Assembly: GCA_018241725.1 (NCBI GenBank)
Contig: JAFEDI010000138.1
Span: 1-64,000 of the forward strand
From: Pseudomonadota bacterium
Lineage (GTDB): Bacteria > Pseudomonadota > Gammaproteobacteria > Burkholderiales > Rhodocyclaceae
Length of the DNA stretch: 64,000 nt
Direction: 5' to 3'
Of the stretch, positions 17,971 through 32,459 are shown piece by piece (the first letter of the stretch is position 1; each line of letters opens with the position of its first letter). The translations under genes were made by a program, and so were the position numbers. Below the pieces are notes generated by a model. That model saw only the letters and a program-made list of their open reading frames with translations. It was not told where the DNA came from and searched no databases.

Positions 17971-20406
17971 TCAGTCTGGGCCGGCCAGCAGGTCGAGCAA
18001 TTGCAAATGGGGCACCGGACGGCTGAACAGGTAGCCCTGCCCACCACCGCAGCCCAGCCCCAGCAGCAGCGTCGCCTGCTCGCGGCGCTCGATGCCTTCG
18101 ACGATGATCTCCATGCCGAGGGAGCCGGCGAGGGCCACGATAGCCTCGATGATGGCCATCCCTTCGCGCCTTTCCGGCAGATGGACGATGAAGGAACGGT
18201 CGATCTTGATGCGGTCGATCGGCAGGTCGCGCAGTACGCTGAGGGACGAATAGCCGGTGCCGAAATCGTCGATGCTCACTGCAATGCCATGCCCCTTGAG
18301 GGCAGCCAGAATCTCCGTGCTGCGCTCAATCGTCTGCAGCGTGCTCTCGGTGATCTCGAGCTCCAGCGCCGAGGCCGGGAAACCGGTCCGCGCCAGCGTG
18401 GCCAGCACGCTGGCGATGAAGTCCTCGCGCATGAACTCCCGCGCCGACACATTGACGGCCAGGCGCAGCTGCTCGCCGCTGCGCTGGCACAGGCCGGCCA
18501 CCTCGCGGCAGGCCCGCTCAAGCACCCAGCGCCCGAGGCTGTCGATGACGCCGCTCTCCTCGGCCACCGGAATGAAGCGCACCGGCGGAATCATGCCGTG
18601 CTGCGGATGGTTCCAGCGCACCAACGCCTCGACGCCGACGATGCGTCCATCGGCCAGTTCAACCTGCGGCTGGTAGTGGAGCAGCAGCTGGTCCTCCTCG
18701 ATGGCGCGGCGCAGGCCCTGCTCCAGGTTCAGGCGCTCGTTGCTGCGCTCGGCCATTTCCGGCGAATAGAACTGGTAACGGTTGCGCCCTGCAGCCTTGG
18801 CCGAATACATCGCGATGTCGGCAGCCCGCATCAGCGCGTGGCGGTCGCCACCGTCTTCCGGGTAGACGGCGATGCCGATGCTGCCCGACACGGTGATGCT
18901 GTCCCGGCCGAGACGGATCGGCGCGCTGACGGTCTGCAGGATCTTGCTGGCCAGCTCGGCAGCGTACTCGGGGCTGCTGCAGCCGGTGAGGATCACGAAC
19001 TCGTCGCCACCCAGCCGGGCAATGGTGTCGGTACCGCGTAGCGCACCGCGCAGGCGGCCGGCAACGATGCTCAACAATTCGTCGCCGACAACATGGCCCA
19101 GGGTGTCGTTCACCACCTTGAAGCTGTCCAGGTCGAGGAACAGCAGCAGGCAGTGCTGCTGGCTCCGCCGCGCCTGCTCGATGACCTGCTCGATGCGGTC
19201 GTCGAACAACAGGCGGTTCGGCAGGCCGGTGAGCGGATCATGGTGGGCCAGGTGGTGCAGCTTCTCCTCGACGACATGCATCTCGCTGACGTCGGAGAAG
19301 GCGATCACGTAATTGCCGACCTGCGCCTGGGCATCGCGCACCACGCTGAGGCTCTGCCAGGCCGGAAAAGCCTCGCCGCCGCGCCTCCGGCAACTCACCT
19401 CGCCCTGCCAGTAGCCTTCCGGATTGGCCGCCAGCTCAGCGAAGAAGGCGTCGCAGCCCTGCTCTCCGCGCTGGATGCGGAGCAACACGTCCACGTCGAA
19501 GCCGCGCGCCTCGGCCTCGTTGTAGCCGGTAATCCGCGTGAAGGCGGGATTCACCGCACAGATGCGCCGCTCCCGGTCGGCGATCAGGATTGCTTCGGCC
19601 GCGGTATGGAAAACCACGCTCGACTGGCGCAGGCGTTCTTCGGTCTTGTGTCTCTCGGTCACGTCCTGCAGCACACCGACCACCCGACGCACCGGCCGCG
19701 ACGCGTGCCCCTTCACGTGGGCCTCGATGTAGTGGGCCTCGCCGTTGTCGCGGGCGGTCCGGAATTCGATGCGCCGCGCGTCCTCGCTGAGCAGGGCGGC
19801 CTGCAGGCCGGCGGCTACCCGTTCGCGGTCGTCGGGACTGACGCGGGCCAGAAAGGACGCCTCCCGGTCGCCCTCGGCGACCAGGCTGCCCTCGCCGAAC
19901 AGGGCGCTGGGGCAGCCATCGCCCTGAATGCGGTGCTGCGCCGGCTGCCATTCGAATACCCCCAGCGCCGCCGCATCAAGGGCCAGCTTGAGGCGCAGCT
20001 CGCTGCGCTCCACGGCCACCTCCACTTCCCGGCGGGCCAGTGCCATCTGGATCGAGGCGTGTAGTTCGCGCACGTCCCAGGGCTTCACCAGGTAGCCGAA
20101 GGGCCGACTGTCGAGTGCCCGGCGCAGGGTGTCATCTTCGGCAAACGCGGTCAGGTAGATCACCGGGATCCGGTGGCGGGCCTGGATCTCGGTGGCGGCC
20201 TCGACCCCATCCATGTCTCCTTCCAGGTGGATGTCCATCAGCACCAGGTCAGGCGCCACGTCGGCCACCTGGCGCACCGCCTGTTCGCCGCTCCCCACCA
20301 TCGCCCCCACGCGGTAGCCGAGGGCTTGCAACTGGTTCTTGAGGTCGAAGGCGACGACGCGTTCGTCCTCGACGAGCATCAGGTTGATCGGCTTGTCGGC
20401 AATCAT
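17971..20406 (-). CDS. Response regulator with PAS, GGDEF and EAL domains
   Basis: 811 residues. REC (MLVEDERVVAF, D58 in LMDIHLEGDMDG, K in VKPWDV), PAS (about 135-265), PAS (about 270-390, FHTAAEAILIADRERRICAV), GGDEF (RLGGDEFVIL intact, with HHDPLTGLPNR) and EAL (VEALVRWNHPQHG, ELEITEST, IDDFGTGYSSL). The diguanylate cyclase signature is complete and EAL keeps the main metal residues, so it could make and/or degrade c-di-GMP. A four-base ATGA overlap couples it to the PAS-HisKA_2 kinase upstream, its probable phosphodonor. Confidence 0.94.
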   Translation of the reverse strand: MIADKPINLMLVEDERVVAFDLKNQLQALGYRVGAMVGSGEQAVRQVADVAPDLVLMDIHLEGDMDGVEAATEIQARHRIPVIYLTAFAEDDTLRRALDSRPFGYLVKPWDVRELHASIQMALARREVEVAVERSELRLKLALDAAALGVFEWQPAQHRIQGDGCPSALFGEGSLVAEGDREASFLARVSPDDRERVAAGLQAALLSEDARRIEFRTARDNGEAHYIEAHVKGHASRPVRRVVGVLQDVTERHKTEERLRQSSVVFHTAAEAILIADRERRICAVNPAFTRITGYNEAEARGFDVDVLLRIQRGEQGCDAFFAELAANPEGYWQGEVSCRRRGGEAFPAWQSLSVVRDAQAQVGNYVIAFSDVSEMHVVEEKLHHLAHHDPLTGLPNRLLFDDRIEQVIEQARRSQQHCLLLFLDLDSFKVVNDTLGHVVGDELLSIVAGRLRGALRGTDTIARLGGDEFVILTGCSSPEYAAELASKILQTVSAPIRLGRDSITVSGSIGIAVYPEDGGDRHALMRAADIAMYSAKAAGRNRYQFYSPEMAERSNERLNLEQGLRRAIEEDQLLLHYQPQVELADGRIVGVEALVRWNHPQHGMIPPVRFIPVAEESGVIDSLGRWVLERACREVAGLCQRSGEQLRLAVNVSAREFMREDFIASVLATLARTGFPASALELEITESTLQTIERSTEILAALKGHGIAVSIDDFGTGYSSLSVLRDLPIDRIKIDRSFIVHLPERREGMAIIEAIVALAGSLGMEIIVEGIERREQATLLLGLGCGGGQGYLFSRPVPHLQLLDLLAGPD

Positions 20407-21824
20407 CGGGTTCTCCGGATCGGCAGGGCCAGCGGGAAGCGTAGCGCGAATCGGGCCCCCTCGCCGCTCCCCACGGTAAACCGGCCACGCAGCTGGTCCG
20501 CCAGCAGCGGCACCAGCTGAAGACCGAGGGACGTCACGCCGGCGAGGTCGAAACCTTCCGGCAGACCGATGCCATCGTCGGTCACCGTCAGGTCGAGCTC
20601 CGTGCCCACCGCCTTCAGCTCGATCTGCACGGCGCCTTCCCGGCCAGCCGGGAAGGCGTGCTTGAAAGCATTGGTGACCAGCTCATTGACGATCAGGCCA
20701 CAGGGCACCGCACGCTCCAGATCGAGGAATTGCGGCTCGCCCGGCAGCACGCAGCGTAGCGCGATGCGGGCACTGTCTTCCCGGTAGCTGCCGAGCAGCA
20801 ACTGGGTGAGGCGGTCGAGGTATTCGCCCAGGTCGATGCGCGAGAAGTCCTTGCGCTCATACAGCAGCTGGTGAGTCAGGGCCATCGCCCGCACGCGGCG
20901 CTGGCTCTCGGCCAGGATGTTGCGCAGGCGCGGATCGCTGGCATGGGTGGATTGCAGGTTGAGCAGGCTGGAGATGACCTGCAGGTTGTTCTTGACCCGG
21001 TGGTGCACCTCGTTGAGCAGCACCGTTTTTTCCTGCAGTGCATTCTCCAGAGTCTGCTGGACGCGGCGCCGCTCGGTGATGTCCACGATGGAGGCCAGCA
21101 CCATCGACCCTTCGTCGGTATCGATGGGGTTGAGGCCGATCTCCACCGGAAACTCGCTGCCGTCGGCGCGGCGCGCGAACAGGTCGCGGCCGACCCCCAT
21201 CGGCCGTGCCTGCGGCGTGTGGAAGAAGCCGTTGCGGAACTGCTGGTGCTCGCTGCGCAGGCGCTCGGGCACCAGGATCTCCACCGCCTCGCCGATCAGC
21301 GCCTGACGGGGATAGCCGAACAGCTGCTCGGTCTGGGCATTGACCAGCACGATGCGGCCGCCCCGGTCCACCATCACCATTGCGCTCGGCGCAAACTCGA
21401 CAACCCGCCGGAAGCGTTCCTCCTGCCGCTTGCGCTCGGTGATGTCCACCACCGCCGCCAGCACCATGAAGCTGCCGCCGGCCTCGATGGGCGTCAGGCC
21501 GATCTCCACCGGAAACTCGCTACCATCCCGCCGCCGCGCGAACAGGTCACGCCCGCTGCCCATCGGCCGCGAATGCGGATCCGCAAAGAAACTGGCCCGG
21601 TAGGCGGGATGGTGGCCCGCCATGCGCGCCGGCACCAGGCGGTCCACCGACTCGCCCAGCAACTCGTCGCGGCTGTAGCCGAACAGGCGTTCCGCCTGGG
21701 CATTGACCAGCACGATGCAGCCTTCGCGATCCACCATCACCATGGCGGTCGGCACCCACTCGACGACCCGGCTGAAGGACGCATCACCGGCGGGAAAAGG
21801 CTCGCTACGGGACTTCTCGTTCAT
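20403..21824 (-). CDS. PAS-PAS-HisKA_2 sensor histidine kinase
   Basis: 473 residues, no membrane segment, so cytoplasmic. Two PAS domains (about 20-140 and 145-265) are close copies of one another, both with VLVNAQ, GRDLFARR and DGSEFPVEIGL. The kinase core is the HisKA_2/HWE-like type: LNEVHHRVKNNLQVISSLLN carries the phosphorylated His, and LIVNELVTNAFKHAF is the N box. Start ATG 21824 follows GGAGAG; longer open frame excluded. Translationally coupled to the REC-GGDEF-EAL gene, forming a two-component pair. Confidence 0.92.
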   Translation of the reverse strand: MNEKSRSEPFPAGDASFSRVVEWVPTAMVMVDREGCIVLVNAQAERLFGYSRDELLGESVDRLVPARMAGHHPAYRASFFADPHSRPMGSGRDLFARRRDGSEFPVEIGLTPIEAGGSFMVLAAVVDITERKRQEERFRRVVEFAPSAMVMVDRGGRIVLVNAQTEQLFGYPRQALIGEAVEILVPERLRSEHQQFRNGFFHTPQARPMGVGRDLFARRADGSEFPVEIGLNPIDTDEGSMVLASIVDITERRRVQQTLENALQEKTVLLNEVHHRVKNNLQVISSLLNLQSTHASDPRLRNILAESQRRVRAMALTHQLLYERKDFSRIDLGEYLDRLTQLLLGSYREDSARIALRCVLPGEPQFLDLERAVPCGLIVNELVTNAFKHAFPAGREGAVQIELKAVGTELDLTVTDDGIGLPEGFDLAGVTSLGLQLVPLLADQLRGRFTVGSGEGARFALRFPLALPIRRTR

Positions 21825-21931
21825 GGACGACTCTCCGATGGGCCGGCCTGCAGGAGTTGGATCGTCGCCGAAGGGCACGGTTCCTGCTGTGACGGGTTAC
21901 GCTGTGATCCACATTCATCCCCAATCCGACC

Positions 21932-22261
21932 ATGTCCGAACTCAAGACCCTGGCCTTGTTCGCCCTTACCGCGCTGGCCGAGATCCTCGGCTGCTACCTG
22001 CCCTGGCTGTGCCTGCGCGAAGGCCGCAGTGTCTGGCTGCTGCTGCCGGCGGCACTGAGCCTGGCCGCCTTCGCCTGGCTGCTGACCCTCCATCCCACTG
22101 CCGCCGGCCGTACCTACGCGGCCTACGGCGGCGTCTACATCGGCGTGGCGCTGCTGTGGCTGTGGGCCGTGGACGGCATCCGCCCGACCCTGTGGGACGC
22201 CGTCGGCGGCAGCGTGGCGCTGGCCGGCATGGCCATCATCATGTTCGCACCGCGCGCCTAG
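21932..22261 (+). CDS. YnfA/UPF0060 family membrane protein
   Basis: 109-residue inner-membrane protein with four transmembrane helices and the family signatures [26 protein letters not shown] and WGAV-like [15 protein letters not shown]. Length is standard (about 108). YnfA-type proteins resemble small multidrug resistance transporters; the physiological substrate is unsettled. The gene lies alone on the plus strand between two minus-strand kinase genes. Confidence 0.92.
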   Translation: MSELKTLALFALTALAEILGCYLPWLCLREGRSVWLLLPAALSLAAFAWLLTLHPTAAGRTYAAYGGVYIGVALLWLWAVDGIRPTLWDAVGGSVALAGMAIIMFAPRA

Positions 22262-22277
22262 ATGCAACCTTGCGGGG

Positions 22278-22294
22278 AGGCCGCCCCCGGCGGC

Positions 22295-22296
<2 letters not shown>
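22278..22296. terminator. Hairpin between convergent ynfA-like and kinase genes
   Basis: Arms AGGCCGCC (22278-22285) and GGCGGCCT (22289-22296) with a CCC loop, just after the YnfA stop and overlapping the kinase stop. There is no T run, so it is at best a weak bidirectional terminator. Confidence 0.35.
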
Positions 22297-25708
<3,412 letters not shown>

Positions 25709-26739
25709 GAACGGACCCAAAAAGCGCCGCAACTGAAGAACATCAAGAACGGCGTGACAGGCGCTAACGGCAGGTACCCGCCAGTCTGAAGGCAGCTGTC
25801 ACGGCATTGACACCCCGACTCCACGGTTTCGTCACAGCCAGCGTGCACATTGTCACGCATGGACATCTTCCCCCTGCGCCCCACCCGCCGGCGGCTCGCC
25901 ACGCACACGCTGCTGTGGCTGCCGGCCCTGCTGCTGACCAGTGCCGACGCGCTGGCCTGGGGGCTGTACACCCATGTCTATTTCGCCCAACTGCTGCTGT
26001 GGGCGATCCCCCTCGCCGATCCGGCCCTGCGCCGACTGGCGCGCCGTCACCCGAAGCTGGTGATGGCCGGCGCCTGCCTCCCCGACGTGGCCCTCACCGC
26101 CCGCAGCGCCGGCGCCGAGGCGCTGGCCACCAGCCACCGCTGGCCCCAGTTGCACGCGCTGATGGACGCCGCCCGCGGCGACGCCGAACAGGCAGCGGTA
26201 CTCGGCTACGCCAGCCATCTGATGGCCGACATCATCGCCCACAACCATTTCGTACCTGCCCATGAGCGGCTGTGGTTCGAGTCGGAGCTGGCCACCCACG
26301 TGGCCGTTGAATGGGCCATGGACCGCCACGTGGCATCCCAGCTGTTCGCCCGTCCGGCGGACCTGATGCGCAGCGAGCGTGACGTTCTCTCACCACTGAT
26401 GGGCCGCGCCTTCCACTGCCATCCGGATAAGGTCGGCCAAGCCCTGGCCACCCTCACCAAGGGAGAAACCTGGCTGCGCAACAGCGGCCTGCACGCCGGC
26501 CTATACCACGCGGCGCGCTTCATCGACCGCCGCGTGCAGCGCCGCTTCAACCTCTACCTCGGCCACACTGGCCGCCGCCTCGGCCAGCTCGGCCGCCTGC
26601 TGGAGGGCGAGCAGCCCGGCTGGCTGGCCGAAGTCGAACCGATCGAAGCCCGCGCCAAACTGATCACCGCGCCGCGCCGCCTGCTGCGGGCCTGTCTGCC
26701 GCTGCCGGAAGACCTGTTCGTCGCCCAGACCCACGCGAG

Positions 26740-28131
<1,392 letters not shown>

Positions 28132-28205
28132 GCGCCTCTCCTGGCTACCGGGGATGCTTCCAGTCTAGTCCCTCGCCGGCGACATGGCCGGCAAGCGCAA
28201 CCTGG

Positions 28206-28730
28206 TTAGAGCAGCGTGATGGCACCGTAGGCCAGCGTGGCGCCGATCGCGCCGCCGGCCAGCACATCGCTGGGGTAGTGCAGGCCAAGTACCGGACGGG
28301 ACACGGCCACCAATGCCGCGAAGCCGAACACCGCCGGCGCCAGCGGCGGGAAGTGCTGGGCCAACACCAGGGAGAAGCTCACCGCGTGCAGTGTGTGGCC
28401 GGACGGGAAGCTGAACTTGTCGAGGGGCGAACCGGCGCACACCACGTCGCGGACCACCTCGAAGGGGCGCGGGCGCAGGGTGCGGATCTTGAGGATCTTG
28501 TAGACGATCACCCCGACCACGCCGGCCGCCAGCATCTGGCGCAGGGCCGGCAGGGCCTCGGCGCCGAACAGCGCGAACAGGCAGGCCGCCAGCGTGTACC
28601 ACGCTACGCCGTCGCCGAGCCGGCTGACTGCACGCATCAGGTCGCGCAGCCCGCGGTAACGGGACAGGCGGTTGGAGCGGACCGCCAGGCGGTCATCGAG
28701 CAATTGCAGGCGGGCGGGCAACACGAACAT
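28206..28730 (-). CDS. PAP2-family membrane phosphatase
   Basis: 174-residue integral membrane protein with the three PAP2 motifs: KILKIRTLRPRP (KX6RP), FPSGHTLHAVSFS (PSGH) and SRPVLGLHYPSDVLAG (SRX5HX3D). Dephosphorylates lipid phosphates such as undecaprenyl pyrophosphate or phosphatidate. It follows the glycosyltransferase gene by three bases, so the pair is an operon probably acting in envelope lipid or glycolipid metabolism (inference). Confidence 0.92.
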   Translation of the reverse strand: MFVLPARLQLLDDRLAVRSNRLSRYRGLRDLMRAVSRLGDGVAWYTLAACLFALFGAEALPALRQMLAAGVVGVIVYKILKIRTLRPRPFEVVRDVVCAGSPLDKFSFPSGHTLHAVSFSLVLAQHFPPLAPAVFGFAALVAVSRPVLGLHYPSDVLAGGAIGATLAYGAITLL

Positions 28731-28733
28731 GGT

Positions 28734-29942
28734 TTACCTCCGGGCGGCGACGGGGGAACTCAGGATGACCTGGCGCTGCAGGGCGACCAGGCTATCGACG
28801 ATGGCGTGCCAGGCCAGGCTGGCTACCCGCTCCCGCGCAGCGAGACGCTGGCGAGCGCGCAATTCGGGGGCATCGGCGAGGGCCACGGCGCCTTCCACGA
28901 AGGCCGCCTCGTCCCCCGGCTCAGCCAGCCAGCCATGGACATGATGACCGACCAACTCCTGGGCGGCGGCGTCCCGGTAGGCAACCACCGGCAGGCCGCT
29001 GGCCAGCGCCTCGGCGACCACGTTGCCGTAAGTCTCGGTGAGGCTCGGAAAGAGGAACAGGTCGCCGCTGGCGTAGTGCTCGGCCAGCGCCTCGCCAGTC
29101 TGCGGGCCGGCAAAGATGGCCCGCGGCTGGCGGGCGCGCATGGCGGCCATGGCCGGGCCGCTGCCCACCATGATCAGGCGGGCCCGCGGCTGGCGGGCGT
29201 GGATCGCCTCGAAGGCTTTCTCCAGCAAGGCCAGGTTCTTTTCCGGGGCGATCCGGCCGACGTACACCACCGCCAGATCATCCGGCTCCACCCCCCAGCT
29301 GCGGCGCAGCATGCCGCTGCGACGGGCCGGGTCGAACAGGCGCGTATCGACGCCGCGGGACACCACGTCCACCCGCGGAATGCCCTGCCCGGCCAGCTCA
29401 TGGCACAGGGCGCGGGTCGGCACCAGGGTCAGGTCGGCCCGGTTGTGGAACTTGCGCAGATAGGCAGCAATCGGCCGCTTCAACCAGCCGACGCCGTAGT
29501 GGCCGCTGTAGCGATGGAAATTGGTGTGGAACTCGCTGATCACCGGCAGGTTCAGCTTGCGCGCCGCGGTCAGCGCCGACCAGCCCAGCGGGCCTTCGGT
29601 CACCACCTGCACCACGTCCGGGCGCTGATGGGACCAGCGCCGCAACAGCACCTTGCGGGCCGGCAGGCCGAGCTGCAGGTTGGCGTAGCGCGGCAGCGGA
29701 ATGCCACGGGACAGCATCTCCTCGATGCCGTCGCCACCGCCGGCGATGGCTACGCCCTCATGGGCCTGGCGCGGGCGGATCAGATCAACCCGATGGCCCG
29801 CGGCGACGAGGCCATCGACCATGCGTCCAGTGGTCATCGCCACGCCGTTGATTTCGGGTGGATAAGTCTCGGTCACCACGGCCACCCGGAGGGAGGTCAG
29901 ATGACTGGCGAGTTCCTGGCAGATAAGTCCGGCGTGGTCCAT
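28734..29942 (-). CDS. GT4 family glycosyltransferase
   Basis: 402 residues from ATG 29942; the open frame upstream is non-homologous. Opens with LRVAVVTETYPPEINGVA (nucleotide-fold start, GN-glycine loop) and ends with a C-terminal Rossmann domain containing VYVGRIAPEKNLALLEKAFE, MVGSGP, and FLFPSLTETYGNVVAEALASG (the EX7E motif). Closest in pattern to alpha-mannosyl/glycolipid GT4 enzymes such as MgtA/PimB-like or SqdX. Sugar and acceptor unknown. Operon with the PAP2 phosphatase. Confidence 0.87.
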   Translation of the reverse strand: MDHAGLICQELASHLTSLRVAVVTETYPPEINGVAMTTGRMVDGLVAAGHRVDLIRPRQAHEGVAIAGGGDGIEEMLSRGIPLPRYANLQLGLPARKVLLRRWSHQRPDVVQVVTEGPLGWSALTAARKLNLPVISEFHTNFHRYSGHYGVGWLKRPIAAYLRKFHNRADLTLVPTRALCHELAGQGIPRVDVVSRGVDTRLFDPARRSGMLRRSWGVEPDDLAVVYVGRIAPEKNLALLEKAFEAIHARQPRARLIMVGSGPAMAAMRARQPRAIFAGPQTGEALAEHYASGDLFLFPSLTETYGNVVAEALASGLPVVAYRDAAAQELVGHHVHGWLAEPGDEAAFVEGAVALADAPELRARQRLAARERVASLAWHAIVDSLVALQRQVILSSPVAARR

Positions 29943-30084
29943 CCCGCAAGTGTTGCGGCGGCATGCTGCACCGGTGTTACGACGAAGTGATGGGTGGATG
30001 ACGAACGGCAGCCTTTTCGCCCACGCCAATTTGCCGCATGCTGACGGTCCGGCCTCCGCGGGTGAAGGAACCCGCCCCCATCCC

Positions 30085-30549
30085 ATGGACTCGCCCCCTC
30101 ACCTCACCACCAAATGGCAGCTCTGGTTCGACGGCTCGGCCTACCCCAATCCGGGGCGGCTGGGACTGGGAGTGGTCGTGCATGGCCCGGACGGGCAGCA
30201 CATCGAGTTGTCGACCACCGCCCACGGCACAGGGTGCAACAACGAAGCCGAGCTGCTGGCCCTCGAACAGGCCCTGCTGCTGGCCCGAGAGGCAGGCGCT
30301 ACCCATCTGAGGGTGCGCGGCGACAGCGACTTCGTGGTGCGCCACCTGAACGGCGACGCCCATACGGACATCGCCCGCCTCGGCACCATCATCATGCGGC
30401 TGCGGATCCAGCTGGATGCTTTCGCCAGCGTAAGCCTGGAATGGGTACCGCGCCACCGCAACCCGGATGCCGACCGCCTCTCACGGGCGGCCCTCGGCCT
30501 GCCGGATAAACCGGCGCCGCGCCCTATTTCGCGACGTCGACGGCGCTGA
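30085..30549 (+). CDS. RNase HI-like protein
   Basis: 154 residues. The RNase H fold active site is complete: D16 in LWFDGSAYPNPG, E54 in NNEAELLALEQAL, D80 in RGDSDFVV and a final Asp at 128-130 (RNPDADRLSR). This is the rnhA-like/'reverse transcriptase-like' branch rather than canonical RnhA, which lies elsewhere in most genomes. It would cleave RNA in RNA-DNA hybrids. ATG 30085 chosen at the domain start; no strong Shine-Dalgarno. Its end overlaps the convergent Gx transporter gene by 26 bases. Confidence 0.82.
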   Translation: MDSPPHLTTKWQLWFDGSAYPNPGRLGLGVVVHGPDGQHIELSTTAHGTGCNNEAELLALEQALLLAREAGATHLRVRGDSDFVVRHLNGDAHTDIARLGTIIMRLRIQLDAFASVSLEWVPRHRNPDADRLSRAALGLPDKPAPRPISRRRRR

Positions 30550-31090
30550 CGCCCTCCTCCGACAACTCCTCGGACAACAGGCGGGCGGCGATCAGACCGT
30601 TGGCGAGACCGAACACCGTCGCCGCCAGCGCAAACACCGGAACCAGATAGAACACCCCATCGTGGGGCACCAGCCACACGCGGGCCACCAGCACCTGGCC
30701 GCCTATGTGGGCAAAGGCCGCCAGCACGCTCTGGCTGACCGGACCGAACCAGCGCTTGGGCAGATGCATCGCGCCGCCCAGCACGATCAGGCTCATCACG
30801 CCGCCGGTCAGGCTCAGGAAGAAACCCGGCGCCAGGAACTGGCCGAGCAGCAGGCTACCGACCAGCACCCGCAGCAGCGCTACCCAGGCGGCCTCGCGCC
30901 AGCCCCAGCGGGCCAGCACGACCAGCGTGATGATGTTGGCGAGGCCCGGCTTGATGCCCGGCAACGGCAGCGGGATGGCCGCCTCGGCGACGGTCAATAC
31001 GATGGCCGCCGCGGCATGGCGGGCCACCCGGTGGTCGTCCGCGGTCGGCTTGAGTTCGATCTCAGTAGTTGAGGGAGTCATAGTCGGCAT
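30524..31090 (-). CDS. Gx transporter family membrane protein
   Basis: 188 residues with about five transmembrane helices and the family blocks AEAAIPLPLPGIKPGLANI, GSLLLGQFLAPGFFLSLTGG and AAFAHIGGQVLVAR (PF07456, formerly heptaprenyl diphosphate synthase component I). Probably an ECF-type S-component-like transporter; the substrate is unproven, though the family is often found beside ApbE and NusG_II genes. An ATG at 31090 or 31081 is possible. The start overlaps the NusG_II gene by up to 29 bases, implying coupled translation. Confidence 0.82.
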   Translation of the reverse strand: MPTMTPSTTEIELKPTADDHRVARHAAAAIVLTVAEAAIPLPLPGIKPGLANIITLVVLARWGWREAAWVALLRVLVGSLLLGQFLAPGFFLSLTGGVMSLIVLGGAMHLPKRWFGPVSQSVLAAFAHIGGQVLVARVWLVPHDGVFYLVPVFALAATVFGLANGLIAARLLSEELSEEGVSAVDVAK

Positions 31091-31469
31091 TGCGTCCAGA
31101 CAAGGACAGGCTGACTTCGTTGGGGGCGCAGATCGCCACCGCGCCGGCGCTGTTCAACCAGCCCTGACGCACGCAGTACTGGCGCGGGCCGGGGTCGGAC
31201 GCGACGCGGGCACGGCCCGGCTGCACCTCGATGCGGGTAGTGCCGATCGGGCCCGGCACGTCGACGATTCGCGGCGCATTGAGATCCACTTCGGCAAAGA
31301 CGCGGCCGCCAGCTCGGATGACGGCCTTGTCCGGATGGCCGCCCTGCCACAGGGTCAGCGCCGACAGCACGCACACCGCCAACGCGCCGCCGAGAACAAG
31401 GAAGTCGCCCGCCCGCAGGTAGACCGCCCAGGCGACCAGCCAGCGTTGCAGGGCGACGACCCGCTTCAT
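31062..31469 (-). CDS. NusG domain II-containing protein
   Basis: 135 residues. N-terminal transmembrane helix (GDFLVLGGALAVCVLSALTLW, about 21-41), then a periplasmic NusG_II (PF07009) domain with the conserved RQYCVRQGWLNSAGAVAICAPN, in which two Cys may form a disulfide or bind a cofactor. Widely co-occurs with the Gx transporter, as here. It overlaps rapZ by four bases (ATGA) upstream and the transporter downstream, so three genes are one operon. Exact role unknown. Confidence 0.85.
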   Translation of the reverse strand: MKRVVALQRWLVAWAVYLRAGDFLVLGGALAVCVLSALTLWQGGHPDKAVIRAGGRVFAEVDLNAPRIVDVPGPIGTTRIEVQPGRARVASDPGPRQYCVRQGWLNSAGAVAICAPNEVSLSLSGRNADYDSLNY

Positions 31470-32305
31470 TTGAAGGACCGGTGGCGTATCTGCACCCGCA
31501 CATTGTCCTGAAAACGCGCAGCCAGCTGCTCGGCCACATACACCGAGCGGTGCTGGCCGCCGGTACAGCCGATGGCGATGGTCAGGTAGCTGCGGTTGTC
31601 ATTGACATAGGCGGGCAGCCAGGACGCCACGAAGGCATAGATGTCGTCCACCATCTGCCCCACTTCAGGCACTTTCTCGAGAAAGTCGATCACCGGCTGG
31701 TCGCGCCCGGTCAACGGCCGCAGCAGGGGGTCGTAATGGGGGTTGGGCAGGCAGCGCACGTCGAATACCAAGTCGGCGTCCACCGGAATGCCGTGCTTGA
31801 AGCCGAAGGACTGGAACAGCACGGCAATCTGGCTACCTGCTTCCAGATCCATGAAACTCTTGATCCAGTTGCGCAGCGTGTTGGCCGCCAGGTCACTGGT
31901 GTCGATGCGCTGGCCCAGCTCGGCGATCAGCGCCAGCTCCTCGCGCTCGCGGGCGATGGCTTCCCCGAGGGTGCTGTAGGCGTCGCCAAGGGGGTGGCGG
32001 CGGCGGGTCTCCGAGAAGCGCGCGATCAGCACGTCGTCACGGGCATCCAGGAACAGGAAACGCAGGTCGTCCACCATGCCGCGCAGCGCCTCGACCTGTT
32101 TCGGCAGCGAGGCGATACCAGCCCCCGAGCGCACGTCGACAGCCACCGCAATACGCTGGTAGCCCGCACCCCGCAGGTGAGACACCAGTTGCGGCAGCAG
32201 CGCCGACGGCAGGTTGTCCACCACGTAGTGGCCACAATCCTCCATGACATTGAGCGCGACGCTCTTGCCGGAACCGGAGAGACCACTGATCAGAACGAGT
32301 TGCAT
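31466..32305 (-). CDS. rapZ: RNase adapter protein RapZ
   Basis: 279 residues from ATG 32305 (TTG four codons upstream is less likely). N-terminal P-loop GLSGSGKS (residues 8-15), and C-terminal CTGGQHRSVYVAEQLA with the conserved R/H residues. In E. coli RapZ binds GlcNAc-6-P and delivers GlmZ to RNase E; a role in cell-wall precursor control is expected. The usual ptsN/hprK context is not seen; instead a pseudogene lies upstream. Operon with NusG_II and the Gx transporter. Confidence 0.95.
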   Translation of the reverse strand: MQLVLISGLSGSGKSVALNVMEDCGHYVVDNLPSALLPQLVSHLRGAGYQRIAVAVDVRSGAGIASLPKQVEALRGMVDDLRFLFLDARDDVLIARFSETRRRHPLGDAYSTLGEAIAREREELALIAELGQRIDTSDLAANTLRNWIKSFMDLEAGSQIAVLFQSFGFKHGIPVDADLVFDVRCLPNPHYDPLLRPLTGRDQPVIDFLEKVPEVGQMVDDIYAFVASWLPAYVNDNRSYLTIAIGCTGGQHRSVYVAEQLAARFQDNVRVQIRHRSFK

Positions 32306-32339
32306 GACTTCAGACAATCCTGTTTCTAGAACGACAAGG

Positions 32340-32356
32340 GGCTGCGGAGCGCAGCC
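32340..32356 (-). promoter_or_regulatory. Hairpin in the rapZ leader region
   Basis: Arms GGCTGCG (32340-32346) and CGCAGCC (32350-32356) with a GAG loop, 35 bases upstream of the rapZ ATG and downstream of the decayed MBL gene. Read on the minus strand it is followed by CCTTGTCG, so not a clean intrinsic terminator; it may be a leader structure. Confidence 0.3.
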
Positions 32357-32459
32357 TTACACAGCTTCATGACGGGAAAATCATGGATACAAAAACAGCA
32401 TAAACAATTTCCAACACGGGAACTACGTCGATTTTGTAGACTTCATTAATTTTGACAAA

